Source: Bradyrhizobium sp. DOA9
GTDB taxonomy: Bacteria; Pseudomonadota; Alphaproteobacteria; Rhizobiales; Xanthobacteraceae
Length of the DNA stretch: 64,000 bases
Direction: 5' to 3'
Assembly: GCF_000617845.2 (NCBI RefSeq)
Contig: NZ_DF820425.1
Coordinates: 6,454,741 to 6,518,740 of the forward strand
Shown piece by piece: positions 52,666 to 60,257 of the stretch. The position numbers and the translations under genes were made by a program. The notes beneath the pieces are model-generated. The model searched no databases. It saw only the letters and a program-made list of their open reading frames with translations, and had not been told where the DNA came from. Every line of letters starts with the position of its first letter. Position 1 is the first letter of the stretch.

Positions 52666-53508
52666 TCAATAGCCGCGCGCCAGCGCCGCAAGCTCGGTCT
52701 CCAGCGCCGGCTGGCGCTTGAAGATGGCGTCGATCAGCGCCTCCGCCGGCTGCTCGCCGACCTCGATCAGCGCCGCCTTCTCGCTGCGCGCGGCCGGCGC
52801 GAACACCCGCTTGACGATGGTGGGCGAGCCGCGCAGTCCGCATTTGGAGATGTCCTCGACGCCGGCGTCCTGCGCGCTCCATTTCACGATTGGCGCGCGC
52901 GCGGCGCGCAAGGCGTCGGCCATCGCGCCGCGGCGGATCTGGTTGGTCGCCTCCAGCATCGTGACGAGACAGGGCAATTTGGTGCGCAGGAGCTGCACGC
53001 CGCCTTCGGAGCGCCGCTCGGCGTCGATGGTCCGGGCGGTCAGGTCCAGCGCGCTGATCTTGGCGACATAGGTCAACTGCAGCAGGCCGAGCCGCTTGGC
53101 GATGCCGGGACCGACCTGCGCGGTATCGCCGTCGATAGTCTGCTTGCCGGTGAAGACGAGATCGGGCGCCCCGAACTCGGTCGAGATCTTGCGGATCGCG
53201 GTGGCGAGCGCATAGGTGGTGGCCAGCGTATCGGCGCCGGCGAAAAAGCGGTCGGTCAGCAGCACGGCGCGATCGGCGCCGAAGGTCAGCGCCTTGCGCA
53301 AGGAGTCCTCGGCCGAAGGCGGGCCCATGGTCAGCACCGTGACCTCGCCGCCGAACTGATCGCGCAGCTCCAATGCCGCTTCCAGGGCAAACAGATCGTA
53401 GGGGTTGATGATGGTCGGCACGCCCTGGCGCATGATGGTATTGGTTACGGGATGCACCCGAATCTGCGCGGAGTCGGGGACCTGCTTGATGCAGACGACG
53501 ATGTGCAT
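52666..53508 (-). CDS. fixA: FixA, electron-transfer flavoprotein beta-type subunit
   Basis: A 280-residue ETF-beta homologue, start of the fixABCX operon. It begins MHIVVCIKQVPDSAQIRVHP and contains the nucleotide-binding segments ALELRDQFGGEVTVLTMGP and FTGKQTIDGDTAQVGPGIA. The ATG at 53508 lies about 60 bases from a sigma-54 element. FixA and FixB hold the bifurcating flavin that takes NADH electrons. Confidence 0.97.
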   Translation of the reverse strand: MHIVVCIKQVPDSAQIRVHPVTNTIMRQGVPTIINPYDLFALEAALELRDQFGGEVTVLTMGPPSAEDSLRKALTFGADRAVLLTDRFFAGADTLATTYALATAIRKISTEFGAPDLVFTGKQTIDGDTAQVGPGIAKRLGLLQLTYVAKISALDLTARTIDAERRSEGGVQLLRTKLPCLVTMLEATNQIRRGAMADALRAARAPIVKWSAQDAGVEDISKCGLRGSPTIVKRVFAPAARSEKAALIEVGEQPAEALIDAIFKRQPALETELAALARGY

Positions 53509-53569
53509 GTGCGTCTCCAGAACTCGTCTTCAGGACTCGTCTTCGAAAAACCTCGTTCAGAGCAGGAAC

Positions 53570-53585
53570 AGCAAGTGTCGTACCA
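53570..53585 (-). promoter_or_regulatory. Sigma-54 promoter of fixABCX
   Basis: On the minus strand TGGTACGACACTTGCT fits TGGCACG-N4-TTGCW with one change (T for C at position 4) and the correct GG-N10-GC spacing. It lies about 60 bases before the fixA ATG. Confidence 0.82.
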
Positions 53586-53690
53586 ACTGCGTGAACGATG
53601 AAAATCAGGCGCGGACACAGCGACTTAGAATGGCGACGGTATCGCTTGCATCCGCTTCGGGCGGGGAGCCGACAACGCCGCTGCGACACG

Positions 53691-53706
53691 CGTCGCAAAT
53701 GCGACA
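53691..53706. promoter_or_regulatory. Imperfect NifA-type site upstream of fixA
   Basis: CGTCGCAAATGCGACA matches TGT-N10-ACA except the first base (C for T), with a palindromic centre. It lies about 105 bases before the sigma-54 element. No perfect TGT-N10-ACA is present between nifW and fixA. Confidence 0.5.
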
Positions 53707-53716
53707 GAGCACGGGC

Positions 53717-54046
53717 TCACTTCAGCACACCGATCTGCACCAATGCCGGCCCCTGCTTCGGCTGCGGCGCGACCGCGTCCTTCAGCACCTTGAAAACGCG
53801 CTGATCGATCGGCGAAGATGCAACGAAATCCGCATAGGCTCGCTCCAGCACCGCCTTGCACCGCTCCGCCACGATCTCGTCCGGCACGCCGGCCAAGTCC
53901 TCCCCGGCAAGGTACTGGCCCATCCGCCGGAGAATGTGCAGCCGCGCGACATTGACGAGCTTCGGATCGTAGTCGACGCCGAGCAACGTGAAGAATTCCT
54001 CGGCCGCCGAGGCCTCGTTGAGTTGCGCGAGGATTCCATCAGCCAT
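53717..54046 (-). CDS. nifW: Nitrogenase-stabilising protein NifW
   Basis: A 109-residue protein associated with protection or maturation of the MoFe protein. Typical stretches: LNEASAAEEFFTLLGVDYDP, then VNVARLHILRRMGQYL, and the C-terminal FKVLKDAV. GGAG lies 7 bases before the ATG. Its start overlaps the cysE stop by 8 bases, so it is the last gene of the nifV-cysE-nifW operon. Confidence 0.94.
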   Translation of the reverse strand: MADGILAQLNEASAAEEFFTLLGVDYDPKLVNVARLHILRRMGQYLAGEDLAGVPDEIVAERCKAVLERAYADFVASSPIDQRVFKVLKDAVAPQPKQGPALVQIGVLK

Positions 54047-54806
54047 GGTCGGTCTCCATCTGGTTCTGCGGCGCGGATGCACCGGCATCCCTTGCACGCT
54101 TCTGCATATGGCTCAGCCGCGCCTCAAGGAACTCGACACGGTCGAGCAATACGGCGATGGCATCGCCGACGGGGTCGGGCATCAGATGATGGTCGAGATC
54201 GATCCGTCCGACGACGCGACGATGGCTGAGCTGCGGGCGGACGACGCGCGCGGGAATGCCGACCACGGTGACGTCCGGCGGGGTGCTGTCGATCACCACC
54301 GAATTGGCGCCGACGCGCGAGCCGGCGCCGACGGTGATCGGCCCGAGGATCTTCGCGCCGGCTCCGACCACCACCCTGTCTTCCAGCGTCGGATGACGCT
54401 TGCCTGGAAACCAGGACGTGCCGCCGAGGGTGACGCCGTGATAGAGCGTGACGTCGTCGCCGATCTCCGCGGTCTCCCCGATGACGACGCAGGCGCCGTG
54501 GTCGATGAAGAAGCGCCGGCCGATACGCGCGCCGGGATGGATGTCGATGTTGCTGACAAAGCGGGCGAACCAGGACAAGAGGCGCGCCGGAAAGCGCCAG
54601 CCTGAGGTCCACAGCCGGTTCGCGATCCGGTACCAGATCACGGCATGAATGCCGGGATAGGTCAGGACCGTCTCGAGCTGGCTCCGCGCGGCGGGATCGC
54701 GCTGGCGTACGCAGCCGATGTCCTCGCGGATCAGCTTCAGCAGCGACGGCTTCACCGCTCCGGAAGGAGAGGCTTCAGCGAGCGGAATGTCGACGATGCA
54801 GGCCAT
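54039..54806 (-). CDS. cysE: nif-linked serine O-acetyltransferase
   Basis: A 255-residue acetyltransferase making O-acetylserine for cysteine synthesis. The N-terminal helical part (LLKLIREDIGCVRQRDPAARS) is followed by a left-handed beta-helix with hexapeptide repeats and the catalytic region DHGACVVIGETAEIGDDVTLYHGVTLGG. GAGGG precedes the ATG. It sits between nifV and nifW in one operon, so extra cysteine for nitrogenase Fe-S clusters is its likely job. A basic C-terminal helix (DRVEFLEARLSHMQKRARD) extends past the usual end. Confidence 0.94.
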   Translation of the reverse strand: MACIVDIPLAEASPSGAVKPSLLKLIREDIGCVRQRDPAARSQLETVLTYPGIHAVIWYRIANRLWTSGWRFPARLLSWFARFVSNIDIHPGARIGRRFFIDHGACVVIGETAEIGDDVTLYHGVTLGGTSWFPGKRHPTLEDRVVVGAGAKILGPITVGAGSRVGANSVVIDSTPPDVTVVGIPARVVRPQLSHRRVVGRIDLDHHLMPDPVGDAIAVLLDRVEFLEARLSHMQKRARDAGASAPQNQMETDHG

Positions 54807-54813
54807 GATACCC

Positions 54814-55995
54814 TCACGCGCAGTTGAGGAGCGAGCGCTCGCGCACCTCGCGCCAGATCGACGTCACCGTTTCCCGACCAACGGCGCCCTTGTGCTCGAC
54901 GGCGTGCTGGCGGACACGGGCGAGCACCGACTTTGCTTCGTCCGCGCTGGCGGACAGCTGGAGCTCGGCGAGCAGCGCTGTGATTGCTGCGAGCCCCGAA
55001 TGCTTGCCGATCACGATGCGGTTGGAGCGGCCGAGCAGGTGCGGATCCAGTGCCTGGTAGGTGCGCTGGTCCTTCAACAGGCCGTCGACATGAATGCCGG
55101 ATTCGTGGGTGAAGACATGCTCGCCGACAATCGCCTTGTTCAGAGGGATGGCCCGCGCCGCCGCGGCCGCAACCACCGATGCAACGTGCTTCAGCTCGGA
55201 CAGCACCACGCCGGTCTCGCGGCCATAGAGCTGCTTGAGCGCGACGGCGACCTCCTCAAGCGGCGCATTGCCCGCCCGCTCGCCAAGGCCGATCACGGTG
55301 ACCGAGGCGTGCGTCGCACCGGCCTTGATCGCGGCCAGCGTGTTGGCCGTCGCAAGACCGAGATCGTCATGGCCGTGGAACTCGAGCTCGAGGTCGGTCG
55401 TGGCACGGAGCGCTGTCAGCAACGCGAAGGCCGCGTCGGGATCGAGCACGCTCAAGGTGTCGGCAATGCGGAAGCGCCGCGCGCCCGCGGCCTTTGCGGT
55501 TGCGATCAGCTCGACCAGGAAATCTACGTCGGCACGCGAGGAATCCTCGCCGCCGACCGCGACGTCGAGCCCGCTGTCGCGGGCGTAGCCGACCACCCGC
55601 CTCACCTGCTCCAGCGCTGCCGGCCGTCCACCACTGAGCTTGGCCGCGATCTGCACGTCGGAGGCCGGGATCGAGACGTTGACCATGGAGACGCCCGCCT
55701 CGATCGCCGCATCGACGTCGGATGTGCGCATGCGGCACCAGCCGATCGCCGTCGCCGGCAGGTCGGCCTCGACGATGGCGCGGATCGCACTCACCTCGTC
55801 GTGACCCATGGCGGGCGTGCCGGCTTCGATCTCGGTGACGCCGGCCGAGGCCAGAGCGCGGGCGATCGAGAGCTTTTCCGCGGTGGTGAAGGCGACGCCC
55901 GGCGCCTGTTCGCCGTCGCGCAAGGTGGTGTCGTTGAGAACGACGGACCGGGGCTGGACTCCGTCCGATCGGGTCGTTGGGCCGGGAAACGCCAT
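54814..55995 (-). CDS. nifV: Homocitrate synthase NifV
   Basis: A 393-residue acetyl-CoA-dependent synthase making homocitrate, the organic ligand of the FeMo cofactor. Motifs: LNDTTLRDGEQAPGVAF at the N-terminus, ELEFHGHDDLGLATAN with metal-binding His, and VIGLGERAGNAPLEE. The ATG at 55995 has GGAGG 6 bases upstream. Many symbiotic rhizobia lack nifV and depend on plant homocitrate; its presence fits fixation outside a host. It heads the nifV-cysE-nifW operon from its own sigma-54 promoter. Confidence 0.96.
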   Translation of the reverse strand: MAFPGPTTRSDGVQPRSVVLNDTTLRDGEQAPGVAFTTAEKLSIARALASAGVTEIEAGTPAMGHDEVSAIRAIVEADLPATAIGWCRMRTSDVDAAIEAGVSMVNVSIPASDVQIAAKLSGGRPAALEQVRRVVGYARDSGLDVAVGGEDSSRADVDFLVELIATAKAAGARRFRIADTLSVLDPDAAFALLTALRATTDLELEFHGHDDLGLATANTLAAIKAGATHASVTVIGLGERAGNAPLEEVAVALKQLYGRETGVVLSELKHVASVVAAAAARAIPLNKAIVGEHVFTHESGIHVDGLLKDQRTYQALDPHLLGRSNRIVIGKHSGLAAITALLAELQLSASADEAKSVLARVRQHAVEHKGAVGRETVTSIWREVRERSLLNCA

Positions 55996-56031
55996 CCGCG
56001 TCCTCCAATCATTCATTCCGATCAGCAGTTC

Positions 56032-56047
56032 AGCAACCCCCGTGCCA
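56032..56047 (-). promoter_or_regulatory. Sigma-54 promoter of nifV
   Basis: On the minus strand TGGCACGGGGGTTGCT is a perfect TGGCACG-N4-TTGCW match, about 36 bases before the nifV ATG. Confidence 0.92.
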
Positions 56048-56104
56048 TTGTCGGGGCGACCGCCAAGCATCTGAAATCGATGGACTTCTCGACACTTCTT
56101 GCTT

Positions 56105-56120
56105 TGTCGGAAATCCGACA
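56105..56120. promoter_or_regulatory. NifA upstream activator site for nifV
   Basis: TGTCGGAAATCCGACA fits TGT-N10-ACA and is nearly a full palindrome. It lies about 60 bases upstream of the nifV sigma-54 element and 17 bases past the end of the Irr-like gene. Confidence 0.9.
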
Positions 56121-56136
56121 GGGGCAGACAGGCGTG

Positions 56137-56616
56137 TCAGATGTCGGCGGCCTTGGGGCGGATATGGATGATGATGTCGAGACGCGAGATCTCGTGGCCC
56201 GGCAGAGGCTCGGGCATTTGCGCCAGCACGAGCGTCTCGGGCACGTCGATCAGGATGCCTTCGCCGTGAAGGTAGAAATGCGGATGCACCGTCGTGTTGG
56301 TGTCGAAGAACGAGCGCGAGCCATCCGGGCCGATCCGGCGCAGCAGCCCAGCCTGGGTGAACTGGTTCAGTGTGTTGTAGACCGTCGCCAGCGAGAGCTG
56401 GATGTTGGCCTCGGCTGCTTCGGCAAAAAGCATCTCCGCCGTGACGTGGCGGTCGCCTCGACCGAACAGCAATTCGCTCAGCAACATGCGCTGGCGGGTC
56501 GGCCGCAGGCCGGCGTCGCGCAATCGGCGGAACATCGGGCCGGGCTCGTCCTGGAGCTGCGCCGGCAGCCCTGCGTCCATGACATCGACCAAGCAAGTTC
56601 CGGAATACGCGTCCAT
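56137..56616 (-). CDS. Irr-like Fur-family regulator in the nif cluster
   Basis: A 159-residue Fur-superfamily protein closest in character to Irr, the rhizobial iron-response regulator. The winged helix includes AGLRPTRQRMLLSELLFG and the recognition segment SLATVYNTLNQFTQAGLL. The haem/iron loop reads HPH at 111-113 where Irr has HHH. The N-terminal haem regulatory Cys-Pro motif of Bradyrhizobium Irr is not present. GAGG lies 5 bases before the ATG at 56616. It sits between nifQ and nifV, transcribed with nifH-nifQ, so it probably tunes iron-dependent genes during nitrogen fixation. Confidence 0.88.
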   Translation of the reverse strand: MDAYSGTCLVDVMDAGLPAQLQDEPGPMFRRLRDAGLRPTRQRMLLSELLFGRGDRHVTAEMLFAEAAEANIQLSLATVYNTLNQFTQAGLLRRIGPDGSRSFFDTNTTVHPHFYLHGEGILIDVPETLVLAQMPEPLPGHEISRLDIIIHIRPKAADI

Positions 56617-56623
56617 GATCACC

Positions 56624-57340
56624 TCACGCCGGCCGGGCCGCATCGACCCGATCGTCGTCGGCGCGCAAAAATTCCCGCCGGCGCTCGGCCATCCGGCTCT
56701 CGCCGCTCTCCTCGCCGAAGCAGAGGTCGAAATCGTTGCAATCCGTGCAGACCGGCGTCGTGCACATCACGAAGCCGTCGTCCTCGCACAGCATGCGGTA
56801 GAAGAAGCGTTTCCAGCGCATGTTCGCGGTGTTGCGCGACGCGAGAGGCGCGAAATGACGCGTCAGGAGCCGCGACAGCTCGGGGCGCTCGCGCAAGCCT
56901 AGATCTTCCCAGAGGTGGTTCGGCTCCATCGCCCGCCGCGCCACCATGGCCGCCAACCAGCGGCCGACATCGCCATCGGTCGAGCGCTGTGCGAGCAGGA
57001 GATCGCGCACCATGGCGGTCTCGTCGTCGCTCTCGGACACCGATCTCGGCATCCACGCGAATGCGCGGACCGTTGCTGCGGGGAAATTGCGGGCGAAGAG
57101 GTCGTTGAGCTCCTGCTCCGACAGCCCGGCGCGTTCGGCGAGAGGGCCGCCGTCCATCACCGCTGCGGCCAGGATCGAGGCCAGCACGTGACGGTCGAAA
57201 TCATCGTCGGCGCGGATATCCGCGTCCGCGGGATCGCAGCCGGTCAGCAGGCGGTAGAACGCTATTCCGGCATGCGGCCCGACGGGCCATGCCGGTCGCT
57301 GCGCCGTCGCTTCGCTGGTCCTCGCATGCGCCGCAATCAC
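56624..57340 (-). CDS. nifQ: NifQ, molybdenum donor for FeMo-cofactor synthesis
   Basis: A 238-residue Fe-S protein thought to deliver molybdenum to the NifEN/NifH assembly. The defining cysteine motif C-x4-C-x2-C-x5-C is at residues 193-207 (CTTPVCTDCNDFDLC). The segment MRWKRFFYRMLCEDDGF before it is also typical. The start is GTG 57340 with GGAG 6 bases upstream. It follows nifH by about 75 bases, across a hairpin. Confidence 0.95.
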   Translation of the reverse strand: MIAAHARTSEATAQRPAWPVGPHAGIAFYRLLTGCDPADADIRADDDFDRHVLASILAAAVMDGGPLAERAGLSEQELNDLFARNFPAATVRAFAWMPRSVSESDDETAMVRDLLLAQRSTDGDVGRWLAAMVARRAMEPNHLWEDLGLRERPELSRLLTRHFAPLASRNTANMRWKRFFYRMLCEDDGFVMCTTPVCTDCNDFDLCFGEESGESRMAERRREFLRADDDRVDAARPA

Positions 57341-57381
57341 GGAAGGCTCCGCCGGTTATGCCGTTGAGGTCGTCGACAGAG

Positions 57382-57409
57382 GCCGGCCTTCCCGGTTGGG
57401 AAGGCCGGC
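57382..57409 (-). terminator. 12-bp hairpin between nifH and nifQ
   Basis: Arms GCCGGCCTTCCC and GGGAAGGCCGGC pair perfectly around GGTT, 7 bases past the nifH stop. The minus strand has only a short TCTGT after it, so it is probably a partial terminator or a 3' stabiliser that keeps nifH message abundant relative to nifQ. Confidence 0.75.
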
Positions 57410-57416
57410 AGGATCG

Positions 57417-58301
57417 TCAGGCCGTCGCGAGCTCGGCGGCGGTCTTGCCGATCTGGCTTTCGTCAACCGCCTTCATGATGCCGTGCTCCATCAGCATGTC
57501 CTCGAGCTCGTCCATGCTGATCGGGGTCGGGATGATGCCCTTGCCGCCGTTGTTGTGGATCTTGGTCGCGAGGTTGCGATAGTGATCCGCCTGCTTGGAC
57601 TCCGGCGCATATTCCAGCACGGTCATGCGGCGCAGCTCGGCGTGCTGCACGATGTTGTCGCGCGGCACGAAGTAGATCAGCTGGGTGCCGAGCTTCTTGG
57701 CCAGCGCTTCCGCCAGCTCCAGCTCCTTGTCGGTCTGGCGCTCGTTGCAGACCAGGCCGCCGAGGCGAACGCCGCCGGAATTGGCGTACTTCAGAATGCC
57801 CTTGGAGATGTTGTTGGCGGCGTACATCGCCATCATCTCGCCGGACATCACGATGTAGATTTCCTGCGCCTTGTTCTCGCGGATCGGCATCGCGAAGCCG
57901 CCGCAGACGACGTCGCCGAGCACGTCGTAGGACACGTAGTCGATGTCCTCATAGGCGCCATTCTCTTCCAGGAAGTTGATCGAGGTGATGACGCCGCGGC
58001 CGGCGCAGCCGACGCCCGGCTCCGGACCGCCGGACTCGACGCAGCGGATGTTCTGGTAGCCGACCTTCATGACGTCCTCGATCTCGAGATCCTCGACGCT
58101 GCCGGCGTTGGCAGCGAGGCTGAGAATGGTGTCCTGCGCCTTGGCGTGCAGGATCAGGCGGGTCGAGTCCGCCTTGGGGTCGCAGCCGACGATCAGGATC
58201 TTGTGACCCATCTCGGCAAGCGCCGCGAGCGTGTTCTGCGACGTCGTCGATTTGCCGATACCACCCTTGCCGTAAAACGCGATTTGCCTCAGTGAAGACA
58301 T
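57417..58301 (-). CDS. nifH: Nitrogenase iron protein NifH
   Basis: A 294-residue dinitrogenase reductase. The P-loop GKGGIGKS is at 11-18, the [4Fe-4S] ligands are Cys99 (GVGCAGRG) and Cys133 (VVCGGFAMP), and Arg102 is the residue that DraT ADP-ribosylates in some bacteria. GGAG lies before the ATG. nifDK are not adjacent, matching Bradyrhizobium genomes in which nifH stands apart from nifDKEN. It is driven by a perfect sigma-54 element and two NifA sites at 58.46-58.59 kb. Confidence 0.98.
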   Translation of the reverse strand: MSSLRQIAFYGKGGIGKSTTSQNTLAALAEMGHKILIVGCDPKADSTRLILHAKAQDTILSLAANAGSVEDLEIEDVMKVGYQNIRCVESGGPEPGVGCAGRGVITSINFLEENGAYEDIDYVSYDVLGDVVCGGFAMPIRENKAQEIYIVMSGEMMAMYAANNISKGILKYANSGGVRLGGLVCNERQTDKELELAEALAKKLGTQLIYFVPRDNIVQHAELRRMTVLEYAPESKQADHYRNLATKIHNNGGKGIIPTPISMDELEDMLMEHGIMKAVDESQIGKTAAELATA

Positions 58302-58460
58302 GTTGCTCTCCATCAACCGATTGCCAAATGACTCCGCGCTGCTCGCGCGAGATTGCTTCTCTCTCAGAAGCGTGGGCCCGCGGGGTTCGGGAAGGAGAAC
58401 ATCGCTCGCCAGTGGCGTCGGCGTGTTCTCAGCCCTCACTCGTTGTTGCTGCATCCAAAT

Positions 58461-58476
58461 AGCAACTGGCGTGCCA
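58461..58476 (-). promoter_or_regulatory. Sigma-54 promoter of nifH
   Basis: On the minus strand TGGCACGCCAGTTGCT is a perfect consensus match. It lies about 160 bases before the nifH ATG, giving a long leader. Confidence 0.95.
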
Positions 58477-58545
58477 TTCGCTTCGCGCGCTCTAAGATGC
58501 TGACCACACTCGCGAAATATTTCGATCGCCACTGCCGACACCAGC

Positions 58546-58561
58546 TGTGCCGAACCCTACA
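58546..58561. promoter_or_regulatory. NifA site 1, nifH / receiver-gene intergenic region
   Basis: TGTGCCGAACCCTACA fits TGT-N10-ACA. It is 70 bases upstream of the nifH sigma-54 element and about 83 bases from the + strand element at 58644. Confidence 0.85.
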
Positions 58562-58574
58562 GAGATACGGTCTC

Positions 58575-58590
58575 TGTCAGAAACCGGACA
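58575..58590. promoter_or_regulatory. NifA site 2, nifH / receiver-gene intergenic region
   Basis: TGTCAGAAACCGGACA fits TGT-N10-ACA. It is placed so that one pair of sites can serve both divergent promoters. Confidence 0.88.
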
Positions 58591-58643
58591 AGAATCGCCG
58601 CGCTCGCGGTGCCAATGCACCGCAGTTTCCCGCAGCGCAGATG

Positions 58644-58659
58644 CGGAACGGAAATTGCT
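58644..58659 (+). promoter_or_regulatory. Sigma-54 promoter of the receiver-like gene
   Basis: CGGAACGGAAATTGCT has correct GG-N10-GC spacing and a full TTGCT; it departs from the consensus at positions 1 and 4-5. It lies about 36 bases before the ATG at 58696. Confidence 0.75.
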
Positions 58660-58695
58660 AACTCTCCTTTTGACGCGATGAGAGGAGAACGACAG

Positions 58696-59130
58696 ATGCA
58701 GATCGGTGTCGAGACGGCCAAGGCGGTCGACCAGCGGCGCGTGTTCGTGGTCGACGAGGACGAGATCACCCGCGCGGCGCTGCAATTCATGCTGCACGAC
58801 GAAATCGAGACGCACGAGCTCGCGACGCCGGAGGAGGCCTACGAAAAGGGCGTGGAATGGCTGAAGCCGGACGTGGTGCTGCTCGGCGTCTCGTTCCTGA
58901 AAGCGCGCGGAACGGAGCTGATCGGCGAGCTCGGCGCGAGGTTTCCGGGCGTGCGCATCCTCATCGTGACCGACAAGTCCGACGAGACAATTGCGGTCGA
59001 GGCCATGAAGGCCGGCGCCCATGGCGCCGTGGTGAAGCCGCTGACGCTGGAAGGCGTGCGCAAGAAGGTCGACACCATCCTCGGCCGCGGAGGCGCCGCG
59101 CCGCTGGTCCAGCTCAGCATGGTGAAATAG
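58696..59130 (+). CDS. Receiver-domain protein without the phospho-acceptor Asp
   Basis: A 144-residue single receiver domain. It has the acidic pocket (VVDEDE, Asp20-Asp22), Thr92 in ILIVTDKSD and Lys114-Pro115 in AVVKPL, but the position of the phosphorylated Asp is Gly64 (KPDVVLLGVSF). It is thus a pseudo-receiver and probably acts without phosphorylation. No output domain is present. GAGGAG lies 8 bases before the ATG. It is divergent from nifH, shares its NifA sites, and is followed 10 bases later by nifO. A protein-interaction role in nitrogenase control is inferred. Confidence 0.85.
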   Translation: MQIGVETAKAVDQRRVFVVDEDEITRAALQFMLHDEIETHELATPEEAYEKGVEWLKPDVVLLGVSFLKARGTELIGELGARFPGVRILIVTDKSDETIAVEAMKAGAHGAVVKPLTLEGVRKKVDTILGRGGAAPLVQLSMVK

Positions 59131-59139
59131 GACGCCGGC

Positions 59140-59550
59140 GTGGCGACCATCCTGTTCTACCAGAAGCCTGGTTGCGGCACCAATGCCCGGCAAGCTCGCG
59201 CCCTGGAGGCGGCAGGGCATCAGGTGATCGCGAAGAGCCTCTTGACCGAGCCATGGACGGCAGGGCGTCTGCTCTCCTTCTTCGGTGCAACGCCCGTCAC
59301 GTCCTGGTTCAACCCGGCCGCGCCGCGGATCAAATCCGGCGAGGTGAAGCCGGCGGAGATCGACGCGGCGGAGGCGATCGCCTTGATGCTCGACGATCCC
59401 CTGCTGATCCGGCGTCCGCTGATCGATGCCGACGGCGCCAGATGCGCGGGTTTCGACCGCGAGCCGATTCCGTCGCTGCTCGGCGGCGGGCGGAACGACC
59501 TTCAAGGCTGCACACGGCCGGAGGCGATGCCGCGGTGCGCTGAGCCGTGA
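59140..59550 (+). CDS. nifO: NifO, ArsC/Spx-like nitrogenase-associated protein
   Basis: A 136-residue protein of the arsenate-reductase-like thioredoxin fold. The N-terminus ILFYQKPGCGTNARQ has one Cys at residue 12. In Azotobacter NifO affects electron or molybdenum partitioning between nitrogenase and nitrate metabolism. It starts at GTG 59140 with AGGA 7 bases upstream and is co-directional with the receiver gene. Its 3' end is 3 bases from the convergent ferredoxin gene stop. Confidence 0.85.
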   Translation: MATILFYQKPGCGTNARQARALEAAGHQVIAKSLLTEPWTAGRLLSFFGATPVTSWFNPAAPRIKSGEVKPAEIDAAEAIALMLDDPLLIRRPLIDADGARCAGFDREPIPSLLGGGRNDLQGCTRPEAMPRCAEP

Positions 59551-59553
59551 TGC

Positions 59554-59907
59554 TCAGCGCCGGGCGAGCACCATCACCAGGCGATCGACACGCCGGCCCT
59601 GCTGCAGGTGCTGCTCGACGATCTCGTCGATATCCTCCGGCGTCGTCGGCCGATACCAGACACCGTCGGGATAGACCACCATCAACGGACCGGCCGCGCA
59701 GAAGCCGAGACAGCCCGATGCGGTGAAGCCGACATCCGTCAGCCCCTTCGCCTCGATCGCCTTGCCGAGCCGCTCCCACAGCGGACCGCCGCCGGACGCT
59801 CCGCAGCTTCCGCGCGGATGGCTGGGCGGCCGCTGGGTATGGCAGGCGAAGACGTGATGGCGGTAGAGCTGCGGCAGCTCGAAGTCCTCGGTCATCCCGT
59901 CGCTCAT
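59554..59907 (-). CDS. Thioredoxin-like [2Fe-2S] ferredoxin
   Basis: A 117-residue Shethna-type ferredoxin. The cluster cysteines are in HVFACHTQRPPSHPRGSCG near the N-terminus and SGCLGFCAAGPLMVVYPDG. Azotobacter relatives protect nitrogenase from oxygen; others are electron carriers. Its start overlaps the grxD stop (ATGA), so it ends a bolA-grxD-ferredoxin operon under an apparent sigma-54 promoter. Confidence 0.9.
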   Translation of the reverse strand: MSDGMTEDFELPQLYRHHVFACHTQRPPSHPRGSCGASGGGPLWERLGKAIEAKGLTDVGFTASGCLGFCAAGPLMVVYPDGVWYRPTTPEDIDEIVEQHLQQGRRVDRLVMVLARR

Positions 59908-60239
59908 GACGCCGCCACCGCGACGCCCTTGTCGTTCAGCACGGCAGCCAGCTCGCCCAGCTTGAACATCTCCCGCACGATGTCGCAGCCGCCGAGAAAT
60001 TCACCCTTGACGTAGAGCTGGGGGATGGTCGGCCAGGTCGAGAACGACTTGATGCCCTCGCGGATGTCGGGATCGGCGAGCACGTTGATGCCGGTGAAGG
60101 GCACGCCGAGACCATTCAGGATCTGCACGACGGTGCCGGAGAAGCCGCATTGCGGAGCGGCCGGAACGCCCTTCATGAACAGCACGACGTCGCTGCCTGC
60201 GATGATGTCCCTGATCCGTTGTTCGGTCGGTTCGCTCAT
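59904..60239 (-). CDS. grxD: Monothiol glutaredoxin (Grx4 type)
   Basis: A 111-residue glutaredoxin with the CGFS active site at 31-34. Such proteins bind a [2Fe-2S] cluster with glutathione and hand it on, often jointly with BolA. Typical segments KGVPAAPQCGFSG, STWPTIPQLYVKGEFLGGCDI are present. The preceding gene is bolA, a common pairing. The nif-type promoter upstream suggests this copy is dedicated to Fe-S supply during fixation. Confidence 0.95.
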   Translation of the reverse strand: MSEPTEQRIRDIIAGSDVVLFMKGVPAAPQCGFSGTVVQILNGLGVPFTGINVLADPDIREGIKSFSTWPTIPQLYVKGEFLGGCDIVREMFKLGELAAVLNDKGVAVAAS

Positions 60240-60257
60240 TCCTCTATCCTTCCATAT

